DNA of 64,000 nt from Novosphingobium decolorationis (GCF_018417475.1 NZ_CP054856.1:1395001-1459000), one strand, 5' to 3'; positions 41,406 to 51,548 are shown, numbered from the stretch's first letter. Program-made: numbers and translations. Notes: a model not told the origin generated them from the sequence alone.

Positions 41406-44300
41406 ATGCGTATCGGAACCCGTGCGAGCCTTGGAGCTCTTGCCGCCGCCCTTCTCGTCACCAGCCTCGCGCAGCAGCCGCTTGCGGCCCGCGACCGGAG
41501 CGAAGCCTCCGCGCCTGCCGCTACACCGGGCGCGGCCACCCCCGAAGAGCTCGTCGCCAAGGTCGACATCCCCTTCGAGAGCTTCCAGCTCGAAAACGGG
41601 CTGACCACTATCGTCCACACCGACCGCAAGGCCCCGATCGTGGGCGTCACGGCCTATTACAAGGTCGGCTCGAAGAACGAGCCGCGCGGGCGCACCGGCT
41701 TTGCCCACCTCTACGAGCACCTCTTCTTCGGCGGCTCGGCCAATGTGCCCAACTTCGACATTCCGCTCGAGGCGGCGGGCTCCACGCCCACCAACGGCTC
41801 GACCTGGTACGACCGCACCAACTACGTCGAGACCGTGCCGACCGGCGCGCTCGACCTTGCGCTCTTCATGGAGAGCGACCGCATGGGCTACCTGCTCCCG
41901 GCGGTCAGCCAGGAGAAGCTCGACCAGCAGCGCGGCGTCGTCCAGAACGAGAAGAGGCAGGGCGACAACCAGCCCTATGGGCTTGAAGACTATGTGATTT
42001 CCGAAGGCCTGCTGCCCGTCGGCCACCCCTACCGCCACAGCACCATCGGCTCGATGGCGGACCTGGATGCGGCCTCGCTGACCGACGTGCGCGCCTGGTT
42101 CACCGACCATTACGGCCCCAACAACGTCGTGCTCGTGCTTTCGGGCGACATCGACGCGAAGACCGCGCGGCCGATGGTCCAGAAGTGGTTCGGCGCAATC
42201 CCGCGCGGCCCCGCGATCCACCCGGTGACGGCGGGCGCGGTGACGCTGGAGAAGAGCGCCTCGCGCGACATCACCGACCAGGTGCCGGTCCTGCGCCTCA
42301 CCCGCACCTGGACGGGCCCCGGCCTCAACGATCCCGACGCCCCCGCGCTCGAGATCGGCATGCACATCCTGGGCGGCCTTGCCTCCTCGCGCCTCGACAA
42401 CGCGCTGGTGCGCGGACAGGAACTGGCGGTCGGCGTCACCGCCGGCGCGCAGACCTACGAGGCGATGAGCCAGCTTTCGATGGCGATGATGGTCAAGCCC
42501 GGCGTCGAGCGCGCCAAAGCCGAAGCCGCCTTCGATGCGGTCCTTGCCACGTACCTGAAGGAAGGGCCGAGCAAGGACGAGTTGAAGCGCGCGGTCGTCT
42601 CCACCCTCTCGAACGAGATCGGCGCGCTCGAACGCGTCGGCGGCTTTGCCGGCAAGGGCGCGACGCTCGCCGAGGGCATGGTCTATTCGGGCGATCCCGC
42701 CTTCTACAAGACACGCCTCGAAGCCATGGCCGCACTCACACCCGAAAAGGTGCGTGCCGTCCTTGCCAAGTGGCTCTCGCGCCCGGTCTTCAAGCTCGCC
42801 ACCGTACCCGGTGAGCGCACGCTCGATGGCGGCGCGCTGGGCGGTTGGGGCGATGAGGACACGACCCCGGCTCCCGCTCCCGACGACAAGGCCCCCGCCC
42901 CCGAACTGGCCCCGGCGCCCGAACGCACCGCGCCCCCGCTCGGCACCATCGGCGATCTCGCCTTCCCCACGCTCGAACACGCCACGCTTTCGAACGGCGT
43001 GCCCGTCACCCTCGCGCGCCGCACCGCGGTCCCCAAGCTGCAGCTGACCATCGAGTTCGATGCGGGCACGTCTGCCGACGCGCTCGACACGCCCGGCACC
43101 CAGGCGCTCATGCTCGACATGCTCGATGAGGGCGCGAACGGCCTTGATGCGACCCAGCTGGCCGAAGCGCAGGAGCGCATCGGCGCGTCCATCCAGACCG
43201 GCGCCAGCACCGATGCCAGCGTGCTCAACCTCGTCGCGCTGAGCGACAACCTCGCCCCCTCGCTCGATCTCGCCGCCGGGATCCTGCTGCACCCGACCTT
43301 TGCCCCTGAGGACGTCGCGCGCCTCAAGGCAACCCGGCAGGCCGAACTGTCGCAGGCGCTCAGCTCCCCCAATTCGCTGGCCCAGCGCACCCTTGGCGCC
43401 GCGCTCTACGGCACCCACCCCTATGCCCAGCCCAGCGATGGCCTGGGGGACGCCGCTTCGCTCGCCGCACTGACGCCGCAGGACCTCAAGGCCGCGCACG
43501 CCAAGTGGCTGCGCCCGGATCTGGCCCGCATCACGGTGGTGGGCGATGTGACGATGGCCGAGCTGAAACCGCTCCTCGAACGCGCCTTTGGCGGCTGGAC
43601 GGCGCCCGCGACCCCGGCGCCCGTCAAGCACCTCGACGCGGCCACCCCGCAGGCGCGCGCGCGCATCCTGCTGGTCGACCGGCCCAATTCGCCCCAGTCG
43701 GTGATCATGGCGGGCCGCGTCCTGCCCATGGACGGCACCGCGAAGAACGGCGAGGCGCTCGACCTCGCCAACGACGTGCTAGGCGGCGGCTTCCTCTCGC
43801 GCCTCAACGCCGACATCCGTGAGGACAAGGGCTGGAGCTACGGCGTCAACTCGGGAGTCACGAAGAACGAAGGCCCCCGCGCCCTGCTCGTGCGCGCGCC
43901 CGTCCAGGCCGACCGCACCGGCGATGCCATCGCCGCGATCCGCGCCGACATGGCCGCGCTTCCCGGCGAAAAGCCGGTCACAGCCGAAGAACTCCAGCGC
44001 GTCACCGAAGGCGCGATCCGGGGCCTTCCCAACCAGTTCGAGACCAACGCCGCGGTCGATGGCGCGATCCGCATGAACCAGCGCCTCGGTCGCCCCGAGG
44101 ACTACTACGCGACGCTCGCGCAGACCTACCGGGGCATCGACGCCGCGGATATCGGCAAGGCCGCGCAGGCCTACCTGCAACCGGACGAACTGACCTTCGT
44201 TGTCGTCGGTGACCGTACCGTGGTCGAGCCGCAACTCGAAAGCCTGGGCCTGCCGATCGAGGTCATGCCCGCCCCGTCCACAGCCACGGACAGCGAATAA
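41406..44300 (+). CDS. M16-family (pitrilysin-like) zinc metalloprotease, two-unit form
   Basis: This 964-aa exported protease has a signal-like N-terminus (ALAAALLVTSLAQ). The inverted zinc motif HLYEH places His101, Glu104 and His105 in the active site, and Glu182 (VVQNEKRQ) is the distal ligand. Two successive M16 units are present: residues about 55-470 (catalytic) and about 515-950 (inactive, no HXXEH), joined by a Pro/Ala-rich linker (APAPDDKAPAPELAPAPE). Such proteins form a clam-shell chamber that cleaves short unfolded peptides, here probably in the periplasm. It is followed 20 nt later by a small gene with its own AGGGAG site. Confidence 0.93.
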   Translation: MRIGTRASLGALAAALLVTSLAQQPLAARDRSEASAPAATPGAATPEELVAKVDIPFESFQLENGLTTIVHTDRKAPIVGVTAYYKVGSKNEPRGRTGFAHLYEHLFFGGSANVPNFDIPLEAAGSTPTNGSTWYDRTNYVETVPTGALDLALFMESDRMGYLLPAVSQEKLDQQRGVVQNEKRQGDNQPYGLEDYVISEGLLPVGHPYRHSTIGSMADLDAASLTDVRAWFTDHYGPNNVVLVLSGDIDAKTARPMVQKWFGAIPRGPAIHPVTAGAVTLEKSASRDITDQVPVLRLTRTWTGPGLNDPDAPALEIGMHILGGLASSRLDNALVRGQELAVGVTAGAQTYEAMSQLSMAMMVKPGVERAKAEAAFDAVLATYLKEGPSKDELKRAVVSTLSNEIGALERVGGFAGKGATLAEGMVYSGDPAFYKTRLEAMAALTPEKVRAVLAKWLSRPVFKLATVPGERTLDGGALGGWGDEDTTPAPAPDDKAPAPELAPAPERTAPPLGTIGDLAFPTLEHATLSNGVPVTLARRTAVPKLQLTIEFDAGTSADALDTPGTQALMLDMLDEGANGLDATQLAEAQERIGASIQTGASTDASVLNLVALSDNLAPSLDLAAGILLHPTFAPEDVARLKATRQAELSQALSSPNSLAQRTLGAALYGTHPYAQPSDGLGDAASLAALTPQDLKAAHAKWLRPDLARITVVGDVTMAELKPLLERAFGGWTAPATPAPVKHLDAATPQARARILLVDRPNSPQSVIMAGRVLPMDGTAKNGEALDLANDVLGGGFLSRLNADIREDKGWSYGVNSGVTKNEGPRALLVRAPVQADRTGDAIAAIRADMAALPGEKPVTAEELQRVTEGAIRGLPNQFETNAAVDGAIRMNQRLGRPEDYYATLAQTYRGIDAADIGKAAQAYLQPDELTFVVVGDRTVVEPQLESLGLPIEVMPAPSTATDSE

Positions 44301-44320
44301 GCGATCAGGGAGAGAACACG

Positions 44321-44620
44321 ATGTCGGTAGCCGGACGCTACGAATGCACCACGAAGACGCCGATGGGCACGCAGAAGGGCGTGCTCACCATCGTGCCCGA
44401 AGGCGACACCTTCACCGGCACGATCGCGGGCGACCTTGGCGCCATGGAGCTTGAGAACGGCACCATTTCGGGCACCACCATCGCCTGGAAGATGACGATG
44501 ACCTCGCCGATGAAGATCGACCTCGACTGCAAGGCCAGCATCGAAGGCGACGACCTCACCGGCACGATCAAGGCCGGCTTCTTCGGCACGATGGAGCTGA
44601 AAGGCACCCGGATCGGCTGA
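44321..44620 (+). CDS. small beta-rich hypothetical protein (99 aa)
   Basis: This 99-aa soluble protein is made of short beta strands with repeated Gly-Thr turns (GRYECTTKTPMG, FTGTIAGDLG, GTIKAGFFGT). It suggests a small barrel or lipocalin-like shape, though no family is assigned. AGGGAGAG lies upstream of the ATG. Twenty nt after the M16 protease, it is probably co-transcribed with it. No signal peptide is seen. Function is unknown. Confidence 0.8.
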   Translation: MSVAGRYECTTKTPMGTQKGVLTIVPEGDTFTGTIAGDLGAMELENGTISGTTIAWKMTMTSPMKIDLDCKASIEGDDLTGTIKAGFFGTMELKGTRIG

Positions 44621-44801
44621 CGTTGCAATCAAGGGGGCAGCCAAGGCCACGACATGATCGGCATCCCGGACAGCCCCCGGGCATTTCTTTAGTTAACAGG
44701 CTAAAAATATTCTTGCGCGAATCCGTGCCAGGAAATAGTGATCTTGCGGGCAATCCGGGTGGAACAGGGAACACACCGGGCTCCCCGGGAGATACGTTAC
44801 C

Positions 44802-45470
44802 TTGCCATCATCGCTATTCGGGAAGGCGTTGGCCGCCTTCCTTCTGGCCTCGCTGCCCCAGACCGGCGGCGATGAGGCCATGTCCGGGTCCACGCCGACG
44901 ACAGAAGCGCCGCCCGCCTGCACGCTCCATGTCTGGCCCTCCTCGGGGCTGCGTTCCAGCTACCATGGGTGGTTCCACGGCGGGCTCGTGGATGGCGCCG
45001 TGGATGGCCGCAAGGGCTATCGGCAGTTGCCTGAGGAACCGCTCACCGCGAAACACCAAGCCGACCTGCTGCGGGAACTGCCTCTTGGCGATCTGATCGC
45101 GGCCGAGGGCACGCCCTACCTCGTGACCGTTCACGAGGAGGCCCTGCCCAGCCGGATCGTGCGCCAGGCCCGTACGCCCGTGCAGGCCGACGCGGGTGAC
45201 TGCCACGCCGAGCTCTTCGTCGATGACATCTTCTTCCAGGAGGACATCGTCAACGGGCGTTTCATCAAGGCCCTGTTCCGCTTCCGCCGCTTCGATGGCG
45301 GGGCCATGACGCGCCAGTTCGGCACGTTCACGCAGGCCCGCCTGACCGCCTTTCCCGCTTCGGCACCCGGCGAGGAAGATGCCGCCCGCCGCGATCTCGA
45401 CGCGACCTATGCCGCCACCGTGCGCGAATTCGCCGCCGCCCTGAACGCGCCTGCGCCCAAGCGGCGCTGA
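44802..45470 (+). CDS. hypothetical secreted protein, paralogue of the next gene
   Basis: This 222-aa protein has a short hydrophobic N-terminus (GKALAAFLLASLP). It begins with TTG at 44802, preceded by GGGAGA. The mature part contains CTLHVWPSSG near residue 40 and the segment CHAELFVDDIFFQEDIVNGRF, both shared in order with the gene at 45531. The C-terminal half is strand-helix with RRFDGGAMTRQFGTF. No known family is recognised. It stands 60 nt from its paralogue, so the pair probably arose by tandem duplication and is co-expressed. Confidence 0.75.
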   Translation: MPSSLFGKALAAFLLASLPQTGGDEAMSGSTPTTEAPPACTLHVWPSSGLRSSYHGWFHGGLVDGAVDGRKGYRQLPEEPLTAKHQADLLRELPLGDLIAAEGTPYLVTVHEEALPSRIVRQARTPVQADAGDCHAELFVDDIFFQEDIVNGRFIKALFRFRRFDGGAMTRQFGTFTQARLTAFPASAPGEEDAARRDLDATYAATVREFAAALNAPAPKRR

Positions 45471-45530
45471 TATATCCACGGGGTCCTTCCGCCCCGAAAT
45501 TGCCTACCCACCCTACAATCTGGAGGTTCC

Positions 45531-46271
45531 ATGAAGTCCTTTCGTCTTCTCGTGTGTGTGTGCCTCGCCAGCGCGTCCGCACCTGCCCTTGTCCACGCGC
45601 AGGACCTGACCGATGAGGCGGCCGCTGTGCCGTCCGAAGCCACGCCTGCCGCCGCTCCAGCGGCGCCGCACGAGGGCCTTCTTCCCAGCGTGGCCGCCGA
45701 TGGCTGCGAACTGCATATCTGGCCCGCCGAACGGATGAACTCGGTGACAACCGGCCTCCTTGGCGGGGGCCTGCTCGATGCCGCGCTTCATTCCGGCAAG
45801 GACGCCAGCAACAAGTCGCTGCTCGCCAGCGCGCTCGACAGCCAGAGCCAGCTCGACGCGCTGCTCGCGCTGGACCTGCGCGAGGAACTGGCGCTTTCGG
45901 CGGGGACGACGTTCGTGGTCCACGACGAGCCGCTCGAACGCAAGACGATGAACAAGGTCAAGACCCGCCGCTCGGATTCGCAGGCCGCCTGCTATTCCGA
46001 ACTCATCGTCGCGGACGTGTTCTACCAGAAGGCCGCGATCTACGGACGCTCGCTCAAGACCCTGTTCATGCTGCGCAAGTTCGACGCTGCGCAGAAGATC
46101 GCCTTTGAATACAAGGCCTGGGGCGGCAACGGCCTCAAGCTCTTCCCCCCCAAGGAAGGCGAGGACACGATCGCCGCGCTCGACGAACTGGTCGGCGTGT
46201 TCAAGGCCAACTTCAGCGAATACGCGAAGAACGAGCGCACGACGGCAGCCGCGCGCGTCGCTACCAAATAA
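45531..46271 (+). CDS. hypothetical secreted protein, paralogue of the preceding gene
   Basis: This 246-aa exported protein has a signal peptide ending near ALVHAQ (residue 24). Shared landmarks with its neighbour are CELHIWPAERM and CYSELIVADVFYQKAAIYGRS followed by LKTLFMLRKFD. It also has an Ala/Pro-rich linker after the signal and a charged C-terminal helix (FKANFSEYAKNER). GGAGG lies before the ATG. Both members keep two cysteines in comparable places, possibly a disulfide. Function is unknown; the location suggests the cell envelope. A bidirectional terminator follows. Confidence 0.8.
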   Translation: MKSFRLLVCVCLASASAPALVHAQDLTDEAAAVPSEATPAAAPAAPHEGLLPSVAADGCELHIWPAERMNSVTTGLLGGGLLDAALHSGKDASNKSLLASALDSQSQLDALLALDLREELALSAGTTFVVHDEPLERKTMNKVKTRRSDSQAACYSELIVADVFYQKAAIYGRSLKTLFMLRKFDAAQKIAFEYKAWGGNGLKLFPPKEGEDTIAALDELVGVFKANFSEYAKNERTTAAARVATK

Positions 46272-46293
46272 GGGGCTAGCTCTGCTCCCATGA

Positions 46294-46327
46294 AAAAGCC
46301 CCGGCGGATCGCTCCGCCGGGGCTTTT
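46294..46327. terminator. bidirectional Rho-independent terminator
   Basis: AAAAGCCCCGGCGGA / TCCGCCGGGGCTTTT is a 15-bp stem with A- and T-runs on both sides. It can stop both the paralogue gene on the plus strand and gatB on the minus strand. Confidence 0.92.
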
Positions 46328-46348
46328 CGTGTTCGTCGGGTCGAAAGA

Positions 46349-47845
46349 TCAGCCGAGCTTGGCTTTCAGGATCTCGTTCACGACCTGCGGGTTGCCCTTG
46401 CCCTTCATGGCCTTCATCGTCTGGCCGACGAAGAAGCCGAAGAGCGCGACCTTGCCGCCCTTGTACTGTTCGACCTTGTCGGCGTTGGCGGCGAGGATCT
46501 TGTCGACCTCGGCCTCGATGGCGCCGGTGTCGGACTCCTGCTTGAGGCCTTCGCGCTCGACGATGGCTTCGGCTTCGTCGCCAGTATCGAGCATGATCTC
46601 GAGGACCTGCTTGGCGGCCGAGCCCGAGATCGTGCCCTTGGCGATGAGCGCCAGAAGATCGCCGCCCTTTTCAGGGGTTACGGGCGATTCCTCAAGGCTC
46701 GTGCCCAGCTTGTTGAGCGCGCCGAACAGTTCCGAGATCAGCCAGTTGGCGGCCTGCTTCGAGACCTCAGCGGGTGCCTTGCCCGAAGCCTTGGCGGTTT
46801 CGGCCAGCAGGCGCTCGAACCACCTGGCGGTGTCGACGTCGGCGGTCAGCACCTGTGCGTTGTAGGCCGAAAGACCCAGCTCGTTCTCGTAGCGCGCCTT
46901 CTTCGCATCGGGCAGCTCGGGCAGCGAGTTGCGGCAATCCTCGAGGAAGTCGTCTTCGAGGATCAGCGGCAAGAGGTCGGGATCGGGGAAGTAGCGGTAA
47001 TCGTGCGCATCTTCCTTCGAACGCATCGAGCGGGTCGAGCCGGTGTTGGGATCGAACAGGCGCGTTTCCTGCACGATCTTGCCGCCCGCTTCGAGCACGT
47101 CGACCTGGCGCATCGCCTCGTGCTCGATCGCCTGCATGACGAAGCGCACCGAGTTCACGTTCTTGGTCTCGGTACGGGTGCCCAGTTCCTCGCCCGGCTT
47201 GCGCACCGAGACGTTGACGTCCGCGCGCATCGAGCCCTGGTCCATGTTGCCATCGCACGAGCCGACGTAGCGCAGGATCGTGCGCAGCTTCGAGAGGTAG
47301 GCCCCGGCCTCGGCGGGCGAGGTCATGTCCGGGCGGCTGACGATTTCCATCAGCGCCACGCCCACGCGGTTGAGGTCGACGTAGGACATCGTCGGGTGCT
47401 GATCGTGCATCAGCTTGCCTGCGTCCTGCTCGACGTGGATGCGCTCGATGCCGATGACCTTGTCTTCGGGGATCCCGGCCTTTTCGTCGGCCTCGATGAC
47501 AAGCTGCCCCTCACCCACGATCGGGTGGTAGAGCTGGCTGATCTGGTAGCCCTGCGGAAGGTCGGCGTAGAAGTAGTTCTTGCGGTCGAAACGCGAGTAC
47601 TTGTTGATCTGCGCGTTGATCGCCATGCCGGTGCGCACCGCCTGGCGGATGCACTCCTTGTTGGGCACGGGCAGCATGCCGGGCATCGCCGCGTCGATCA
47701 GCGCGACCTGCGTGTTGGGTTCAGCGCCGAATTCGGTCGCCGCGCCCGAGAACAGCTTGGCCTGCGAGGAGACCTGCGCATGGACTTCAAGGCCGATCAC
47801 GACCTCCCACTCGCCCGTTGCGCCCTGAATACGATAGGTGCTCAT
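46349..47845 (-). CDS. gatB: aspartyl/glutamyl-tRNA amidotransferase subunit B
   Basis: This 498-aa subunit of GatCAB activates misacylated Glu-tRNA(Gln) or Asp-tRNA(Asn) with ATP and receives ammonia from GatA. The N-terminal signature [21 protein letters not shown], the PDYHxR-like [12 protein letters not shown] segment, the [11 protein letters not shown] block and the C-terminal tRNA-binding helical domain (GatB/YqeY, about 350-498) are all visible. Length fits the family. It is transcribed on the same strand as gatC and gatA but is separated from gatA by an unrelated membrane gene. Confidence 0.98.
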   Translation of the reverse strand: MSTYRIQGATGEWEVVIGLEVHAQVSSQAKLFSGAATEFGAEPNTQVALIDAAMPGMLPVPNKECIRQAVRTGMAINAQINKYSRFDRKNYFYADLPQGYQISQLYHPIVGEGQLVIEADEKAGIPEDKVIGIERIHVEQDAGKLMHDQHPTMSYVDLNRVGVALMEIVSRPDMTSPAEAGAYLSKLRTILRYVGSCDGNMDQGSMRADVNVSVRKPGEELGTRTETKNVNSVRFVMQAIEHEAMRQVDVLEAGGKIVQETRLFDPNTGSTRSMRSKEDAHDYRYFPDPDLLPLILEDDFLEDCRNSLPELPDAKKARYENELGLSAYNAQVLTADVDTARWFERLLAETAKASGKAPAEVSKQAANWLISELFGALNKLGTSLEESPVTPEKGGDLLALIAKGTISGSAAKQVLEIMLDTGDEAEAIVEREGLKQESDTGAIEAEVDKILAANADKVEQYKGGKVALFGFFVGQTMKAMKGKGNPQVVNEILKAKLG

Positions 47846-47851
47846 ATCAAT

Positions 47852-48262
47852 TCACTTACTTTTCGATGGGAGAACGTACAACATGACAGCCATTGGGAAG
47901 GCATACGAAATATAAGGCGCCAGTGCGAGTGTGTAGGCCAGCGAAGGATGGCCAATCACAAGCGACAACAGATACCCTAAATATAAGTTCGTAAATGATG
48001 CCCCTATAAGACAACCGAATGCGCCGGAAAATTTCAAACCCTGGAAACACAGGAGGCTCAGATCCAGCAGAAAGGTCGAAAGTGCGATGGCTGCAATGCA
48101 GCCCCCAAGCACCACCGCTCCGCTCTCAAGAAGTAAAAACTTCTCGAAATTGAAGCCCACGACCGCCCCAATAATGACTAGCCACGAATTCAGTGAAGCA
48201 CTGCGAACCATCGGGGACAGGCGCTCGAAAACACCTGCTCCAGACAGTTCGCTTGCACTCAC
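47852..48262 (-). CDS. orphan membrane protein between gatA and gatB
   Basis: This 136-aa protein has three or four hydrophobic helices ([62 protein letters not shown]). The likely start is GTG 48262, which overlaps the gatA stop codon (GTGA) and has GGAG upstream, so it would be translationally coupled. Codon use is visibly AT-richer than gatA and gatB, suggesting acquisition. It ends 6 nt before gatB. No family is recognised. It does not look like a Gat subunit. Confidence 0.7.
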   Translation of the reverse strand: MSASELSGAGVFERLSPMVRSASLNSWLVIIGAVVGFNFEKFLLLESGAVVLGGCIAAIALSTFLLDLSLLCFQGLKFSGAFGCLIGASFTNLYLGYLLSLVIGHPSLAYTLALAPYISYAFPMAVMLYVLPSKSK

Positions 48263-49743
48263 CACCACTTCTCCGGCTTGGCCGTAAACTGTGCGCGCTG
48301 CTCGAGCGCGAGACCTGCGTTGAGGACGCCCTGTTCGTCGAACGCCTTGCCGATGATCTGGAGACCCAGCGGCAGACCGTCCTTCGAGAGCCCGGCGGGC
48401 ACCGACATGGCCGGAAGACCCGCGAGGCTGGCGGGGACCGAGAACACGTCGTTGAGGTACATCGAGAGCGGATCGTCGACGTTCTCGCCCAGCGCGAAGG
48501 CCGGGGTCGGGGTCGTCGGGGCAAGGATCACGTCGCATTCCTCGAAGGCCTTCTGGAAGTCCTGCGAGATGAGCGTGCGCACCTTCTGGGCCTGCGTGTA
48601 GTAGGCATCGTAGAAGCCCGCCGAGAGCACGTAGGTGCCGATCAGGATGCGGCGCTTGACCTCGTCGCCGAAACCGGCGGCGCGGGTGGCGGCGTACATG
48701 TCCTGAAGGTTCGCGCCCTCGGGAAGGTCGCGCAGGCCATAGCGCACACCGTCATAACGCGCGAGGTTCGAGGACGCCTCGGCCGGTGCGATGATGTAAT
48801 AGGTCGGCAGCGCGTACTTGGTGTGCGGCAGCGAGATGTCGATGACCTTCGCGCCCGCGTCCTTGAGCCAGGCCACGCCCTGGTCCCACAGCGCGACGAT
48901 TTCGGCGTCCATCCCGTCCATGCGGTATTCGCGCGGGATGCCCACGGTCTTGCCCGAAAGGTCCGCCGAGAGGAGCTCCTCCCAGTTGGGCACGGGCATG
49001 TCGAGGCTGGTCGCGTCCTTGGGATCGAACCCGGCCATGGCTTCGAGCATGATCGCGCAGTCGCGCGTGTCCCGGGCCATCGGGCCCGCCTGGTCAAGCG
49101 AGCTGGCAAAGGCCACGACACCCCAGCGCGAGCAGCGCCCGTAGGTCGGCTTGATGCCGGTGGTGCCGGTGAAGGCGGCGGGCTGGCGGATCGAGCCGCC
49201 GGTGTCGGTGCCGGTCGCCGCCGGAGCAAGCCGGGCCGCCACGGCCGCCGAGGAACCACCCGAGGAACCGCCCGGCGCCAGCTGCGCGTTCGAGCCGGCC
49301 TTGCGCCAGGGCGAGATCACGTTGCCGAAGTAGCTGGTCTCGTTCGAGGAGCCCATCGCGAACTGGTCAAGGTTGAGCTTGCCCAGCATGCCCGCGCCCG
49401 CGTTCCACAGGTTCTGGGACACGGTCGATTCGTACTGCGGCTTGAAGCCCTCGAGGATGTGGCTGGCGGCCGTCGTTTGCACGTCGAAGGTCGCAAAGAG
49501 GTCCTTCATGCCGATGGGCACGCCGCCCATCTTGCCAAGGTCCTCGCCCTTCGCGCGCCTGGCGTCGGTGGCCATGGCGGCGTCGAGCGCCTTTTCGGGA
49601 GTGGGGACGATGAAGGCGTTCAGGGCCTCCTGCGCGGCCGCGACGTTGGCGTTGAACGCCTCGGCCACTTCCACGGCGGTGAAGTCACCGGCTTTCACGC
49701 CGTCGCGGATCTGCGCGACGCCAAGTTCTGTAAGATCGGTCAT
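48259..49743 (-). CDS. gatA: aspartyl/glutamyl-tRNA amidotransferase subunit A
   Basis: This 494-aa amidase-signature subunit releases ammonia from glutamine for the GatCAB transamidation. The Ser-cisSer-Lys triad is visible as Lys80 (GVPIGMKD), Ser160 ([12 protein letters not shown]) and nucleophile Ser184 ([12 protein letters not shown]). Full family length is present. The gene lies 106 nt downstream of gatC. Its stop codon overlaps the GTG of the small membrane gene that precedes gatB. Confidence 0.98.
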   Translation of the reverse strand: MTDLTELGVAQIRDGVKAGDFTAVEVAEAFNANVAAAQEALNAFIVPTPEKALDAAMATDARRAKGEDLGKMGGVPIGMKDLFATFDVQTTAASHILEGFKPQYESTVSQNLWNAGAGMLGKLNLDQFAMGSSNETSYFGNVISPWRKAGSNAQLAPGGSSGGSSAAVAARLAPAATGTDTGGSIRQPAAFTGTTGIKPTYGRCSRWGVVAFASSLDQAGPMARDTRDCAIMLEAMAGFDPKDATSLDMPVPNWEELLSADLSGKTVGIPREYRMDGMDAEIVALWDQGVAWLKDAGAKVIDISLPHTKYALPTYYIIAPAEASSNLARYDGVRYGLRDLPEGANLQDMYAATRAAGFGDEVKRRILIGTYVLSAGFYDAYYTQAQKVRTLISQDFQKAFEECDVILAPTTPTPAFALGENVDDPLSMYLNDVFSVPASLAGLPAMSVPAGLSKDGLPLGLQIIGKAFDEQGVLNAGLALEQRAQFTAKPEKWW

Positions 49744-49849
49744 TGGTTCTCACCTGTCGCCCGGGCGCGGTTGCGCGCCGCAGGGCAGATAGCAAGCGGG
49801 CTTCCCGGCTGTGCGGGAAGGACGAAAGGGTGGGCGGATGCCCGCCAGG

Positions 49850-50152
49850 TCACTCGATGACCTTGGGCACGCCGAAGAAGCCGTGCTCGGCCACCGGCGC
49901 GTTGGCGAGGACTTCCGCGCGCTTGCCGCCGCCGGTCAGCGGATCGGCATCGACCACGTCCTCGCGCAGGCGCAGCGTGTTGGGGATCACCGCGGTCATC
50001 GGCTCGACATTCGAGGTGTCGACCTCGCCGAGTTGCTCGACCCAGTTGAGGATCCCGTTGAGCTCGGGCACCATCGCCTCCAGCTCACCCTCGGTCACCT
50101 TGATGCGGGCAAGGCTCGCGATCTTCGCAACGGTTGCGGTATCGACCGACAT
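49850..50152 (-). CDS. gatC: aspartyl/glutamyl-tRNA amidotransferase subunit C
   Basis: This 100-aa small subunit stabilises GatA-GatB. It shows the family pattern: N-terminal [18 protein letters not shown] helix pair, [16 protein letters not shown], the extended [20 protein letters not shown] segment and the C-terminal [17 protein letters not shown]. It is the first gene of the gatC-gatA-(membrane gene)-gatB unit on the minus strand. Confidence 0.97.
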   Translation of the reverse strand: MSVDTATVAKIASLARIKVTEGELEAMVPELNGILNWVEQLGEVDTSNVEPMTAVIPNTLRLREDVVDADPLTGGGKRAEVLANAPVAEHGFFGVPKVIE

Positions 50153-50298
50153 GACGTTCCTTTTCGAAGGTTGTTCTCTTCACGGCGGCGAACACGCGCC
50201 GCGCAGCAGGCCAAAGCCGCTAGCACCGGCGGGCCCGCGCTTCAAGCGGGAGACAGGCGGAGCCGGAACAGGGGACGCCAGAAGGACACAACCACATC

Positions 50299-50410
50299 AA
50301 GGGGCCATCACCCCTTGCCCCCAAGATGGGCGACCTCACCTTTCTCAGCCAGAGCGGCGCGACAAAGGTGAGCTGAACAGTTCGGGGAGCCCGAGGGCGA
50401 TGGCCTTCGG
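50299..50410 (+). repeat. 112-bp palindromic element, full copy
   Basis: The left hairpin is CAAGGGGCCATCACCCCTTG (50299-50318) and the right hairpin is CCGAGGGCGATGGCCTTCGG (50391-50410). Each has one mismatch or wobble. It lies between gatC (5' side) and the FKBP gene (3' side). The rest of 50153-50470 holds no gene. Confidence 0.9.
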
Positions 50411-50470
50411 AGCACCTTTTTTCCGATTGTTCGGCTTTTGTCACTTTCACCCGTAGGCGATGGAATGGCC

Positions 50471-51007
50471 TTACTTCTTCGGCTCTTCCCTGGCTTCCCC
50501 CTGCGCCGCCTCGATGCGCGCCCTGGCGGCGGCTTCCTGCTCGGCGCGGATCGCGGCCATCATCTCGCGGATTTCGTGCGGGGTCTTGTAGTCGATCAGC
50601 TCGACTTCGAAGATGAGCTTGGAATTGGGGGGGATCGGGCCGGACTGGCGCGCCCCGTAGCCCAGTTCGGGCGGGATGGTCAGGCGGTAGCGCCCGCCGC
50701 GCTTCATCTGCATGAGCCCTTGCGCAAAGCCGGGGACGACGCCGTTGAGGTCCATCGGCACGCGCTCGTTGGCATCGAACACGGTGCCATCGGTCAGCAT
50801 GCCCTTGTAGTTGACGAGCACGAAGGAGCCGGCGGGCGGCGGATCGCCCTCGCCGTCCTTCAGTGTCTCGACGACGACTTGGGGTTCGGCTTCCTCGGGG
50901 GGAACCGGGGTGGTCGCGGCCTCCTGGGCCCGCACCGCCGCACCGCCGGCCGGAACGAACAAGACCGCCGCGGCCAGGGCGGCCACAGCGGTCGTGATGC
51001 TCTTCAT
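50471..51007 (-). CDS. FKBP-type peptidyl-prolyl isomerase, exported
   Basis: This 178-aa foldase catalyses cis-trans isomerisation of Xaa-Pro bonds. It has a signal peptide (AVAALAAAVLFVPAGG), an FKBP domain (about 45-140) with FVLVNYKGMLTDGTVFDAN, PGFAQGLMQMKRGGRYRLTI and PELGYG, and a charged helical C-terminal tail. It likely acts in the periplasm. It sits 16 nt downstream of a second FKBP gene on the same strand, so the two form an operon. Confidence 0.95.
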   Translation of the reverse strand: MKSITTAVAALAAAVLFVPAGGAAVRAQEAATTPVPPEEAEPQVVVETLKDGEGDPPPAGSFVLVNYKGMLTDGTVFDANERVPMDLNGVVPGFAQGLMQMKRGGRYRLTIPPELGYGARQSGPIPPNSKLIFEVELIDYKTPHEIREMMAAIRAEQEAAARARIEAAQGEAREEPKK

Positions 51008-51023
51008 CGCGGGAAGCTCCGAC

Positions 51024-51548
51024 TTACTCGGAGGGAGCCTCAGGCGCGCCCGGAGCGCCGCCCTGCATCTGCTGCATCTGCATCATCTGCTGCATCATGC
51101 GCTGCTGCTGTTCGATTTCGGCCTTGCTGCGGAAGTCGAGCAGCTCGATCTCGAAGGTGAGGTCGGTGTTGGGTGCGATCTCGCCCTGGCCCTTGTCGCC
51201 GTAGGCCAGCTCGGAGGGGATATCGACGGTGTACTTGCCGCCCGCCTGCATCTTCTGCAGCGCGGTCGAGAAGCCGGGGATCACGCCGGTCAGTTCCATG
51301 GGAACCTGCTTGGCCTCGTCGAAGACCTTGCCGTCGGGAAGCGTGCCCTTGTAGTTGATGAGCACCATGTCCTCGGTCGTCGGCGAGGGGCCGTGGCCTT
51401 TGGTCAGGGTCTTGACGTGAACCTGCGCGGGCATCGCGGCATAGGCAACGCCAACGCCGGCCAGCGCGAGAGCAAGCGCGCCCACCCAGATCTTCGACAG
51501 GGAGCCCTTCTTGACGGGCTGGAGCGGGACGCGGGTGATCTCAGTCAT
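51024..51548 (-). CDS. FKBP-type peptidyl-prolyl isomerase, membrane-anchored
   Basis: This 174-aa foldase has one N-terminal transmembrane helix (WVGALALALAGVGVAYAA), then an FKBP domain (about 50-145) with MVLINYKGTLPDGKVFDEA and PGFSTALQKMQAGGKYTVDI. It ends in a Met/Gln-rich helix (QQQRMMQQMMQMQQMQ) unlike its neighbour. The start at 51548 begins just before the helix; a longer upstream reading is not supported. It is the first gene of a two-gene FKBP operon. Confidence 0.93.
   Translation of the reverse strand: MTEITRVPLQPVKKGSLSKIWVGALALALAGVGVAYAAMPAQVHVKTLTKGHGPSPTTEDMVLINYKGTLPDGKVFDEAKQVPMELTGVIPGFSTALQKMQAGGKYTVDIPSELAYGDKGQGEIAPNTDLTFEIELLDFRSKAEIEQQQRMMQQMMQMQQMQGGAPGAPEAPSE

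Noticed and set aside
41082..43631. 849-aa open frame antisense to the M16 protease
   Set aside because: It is a low-complexity shadow with no signal peptide or motif; the plus strand has the HXXEH site.
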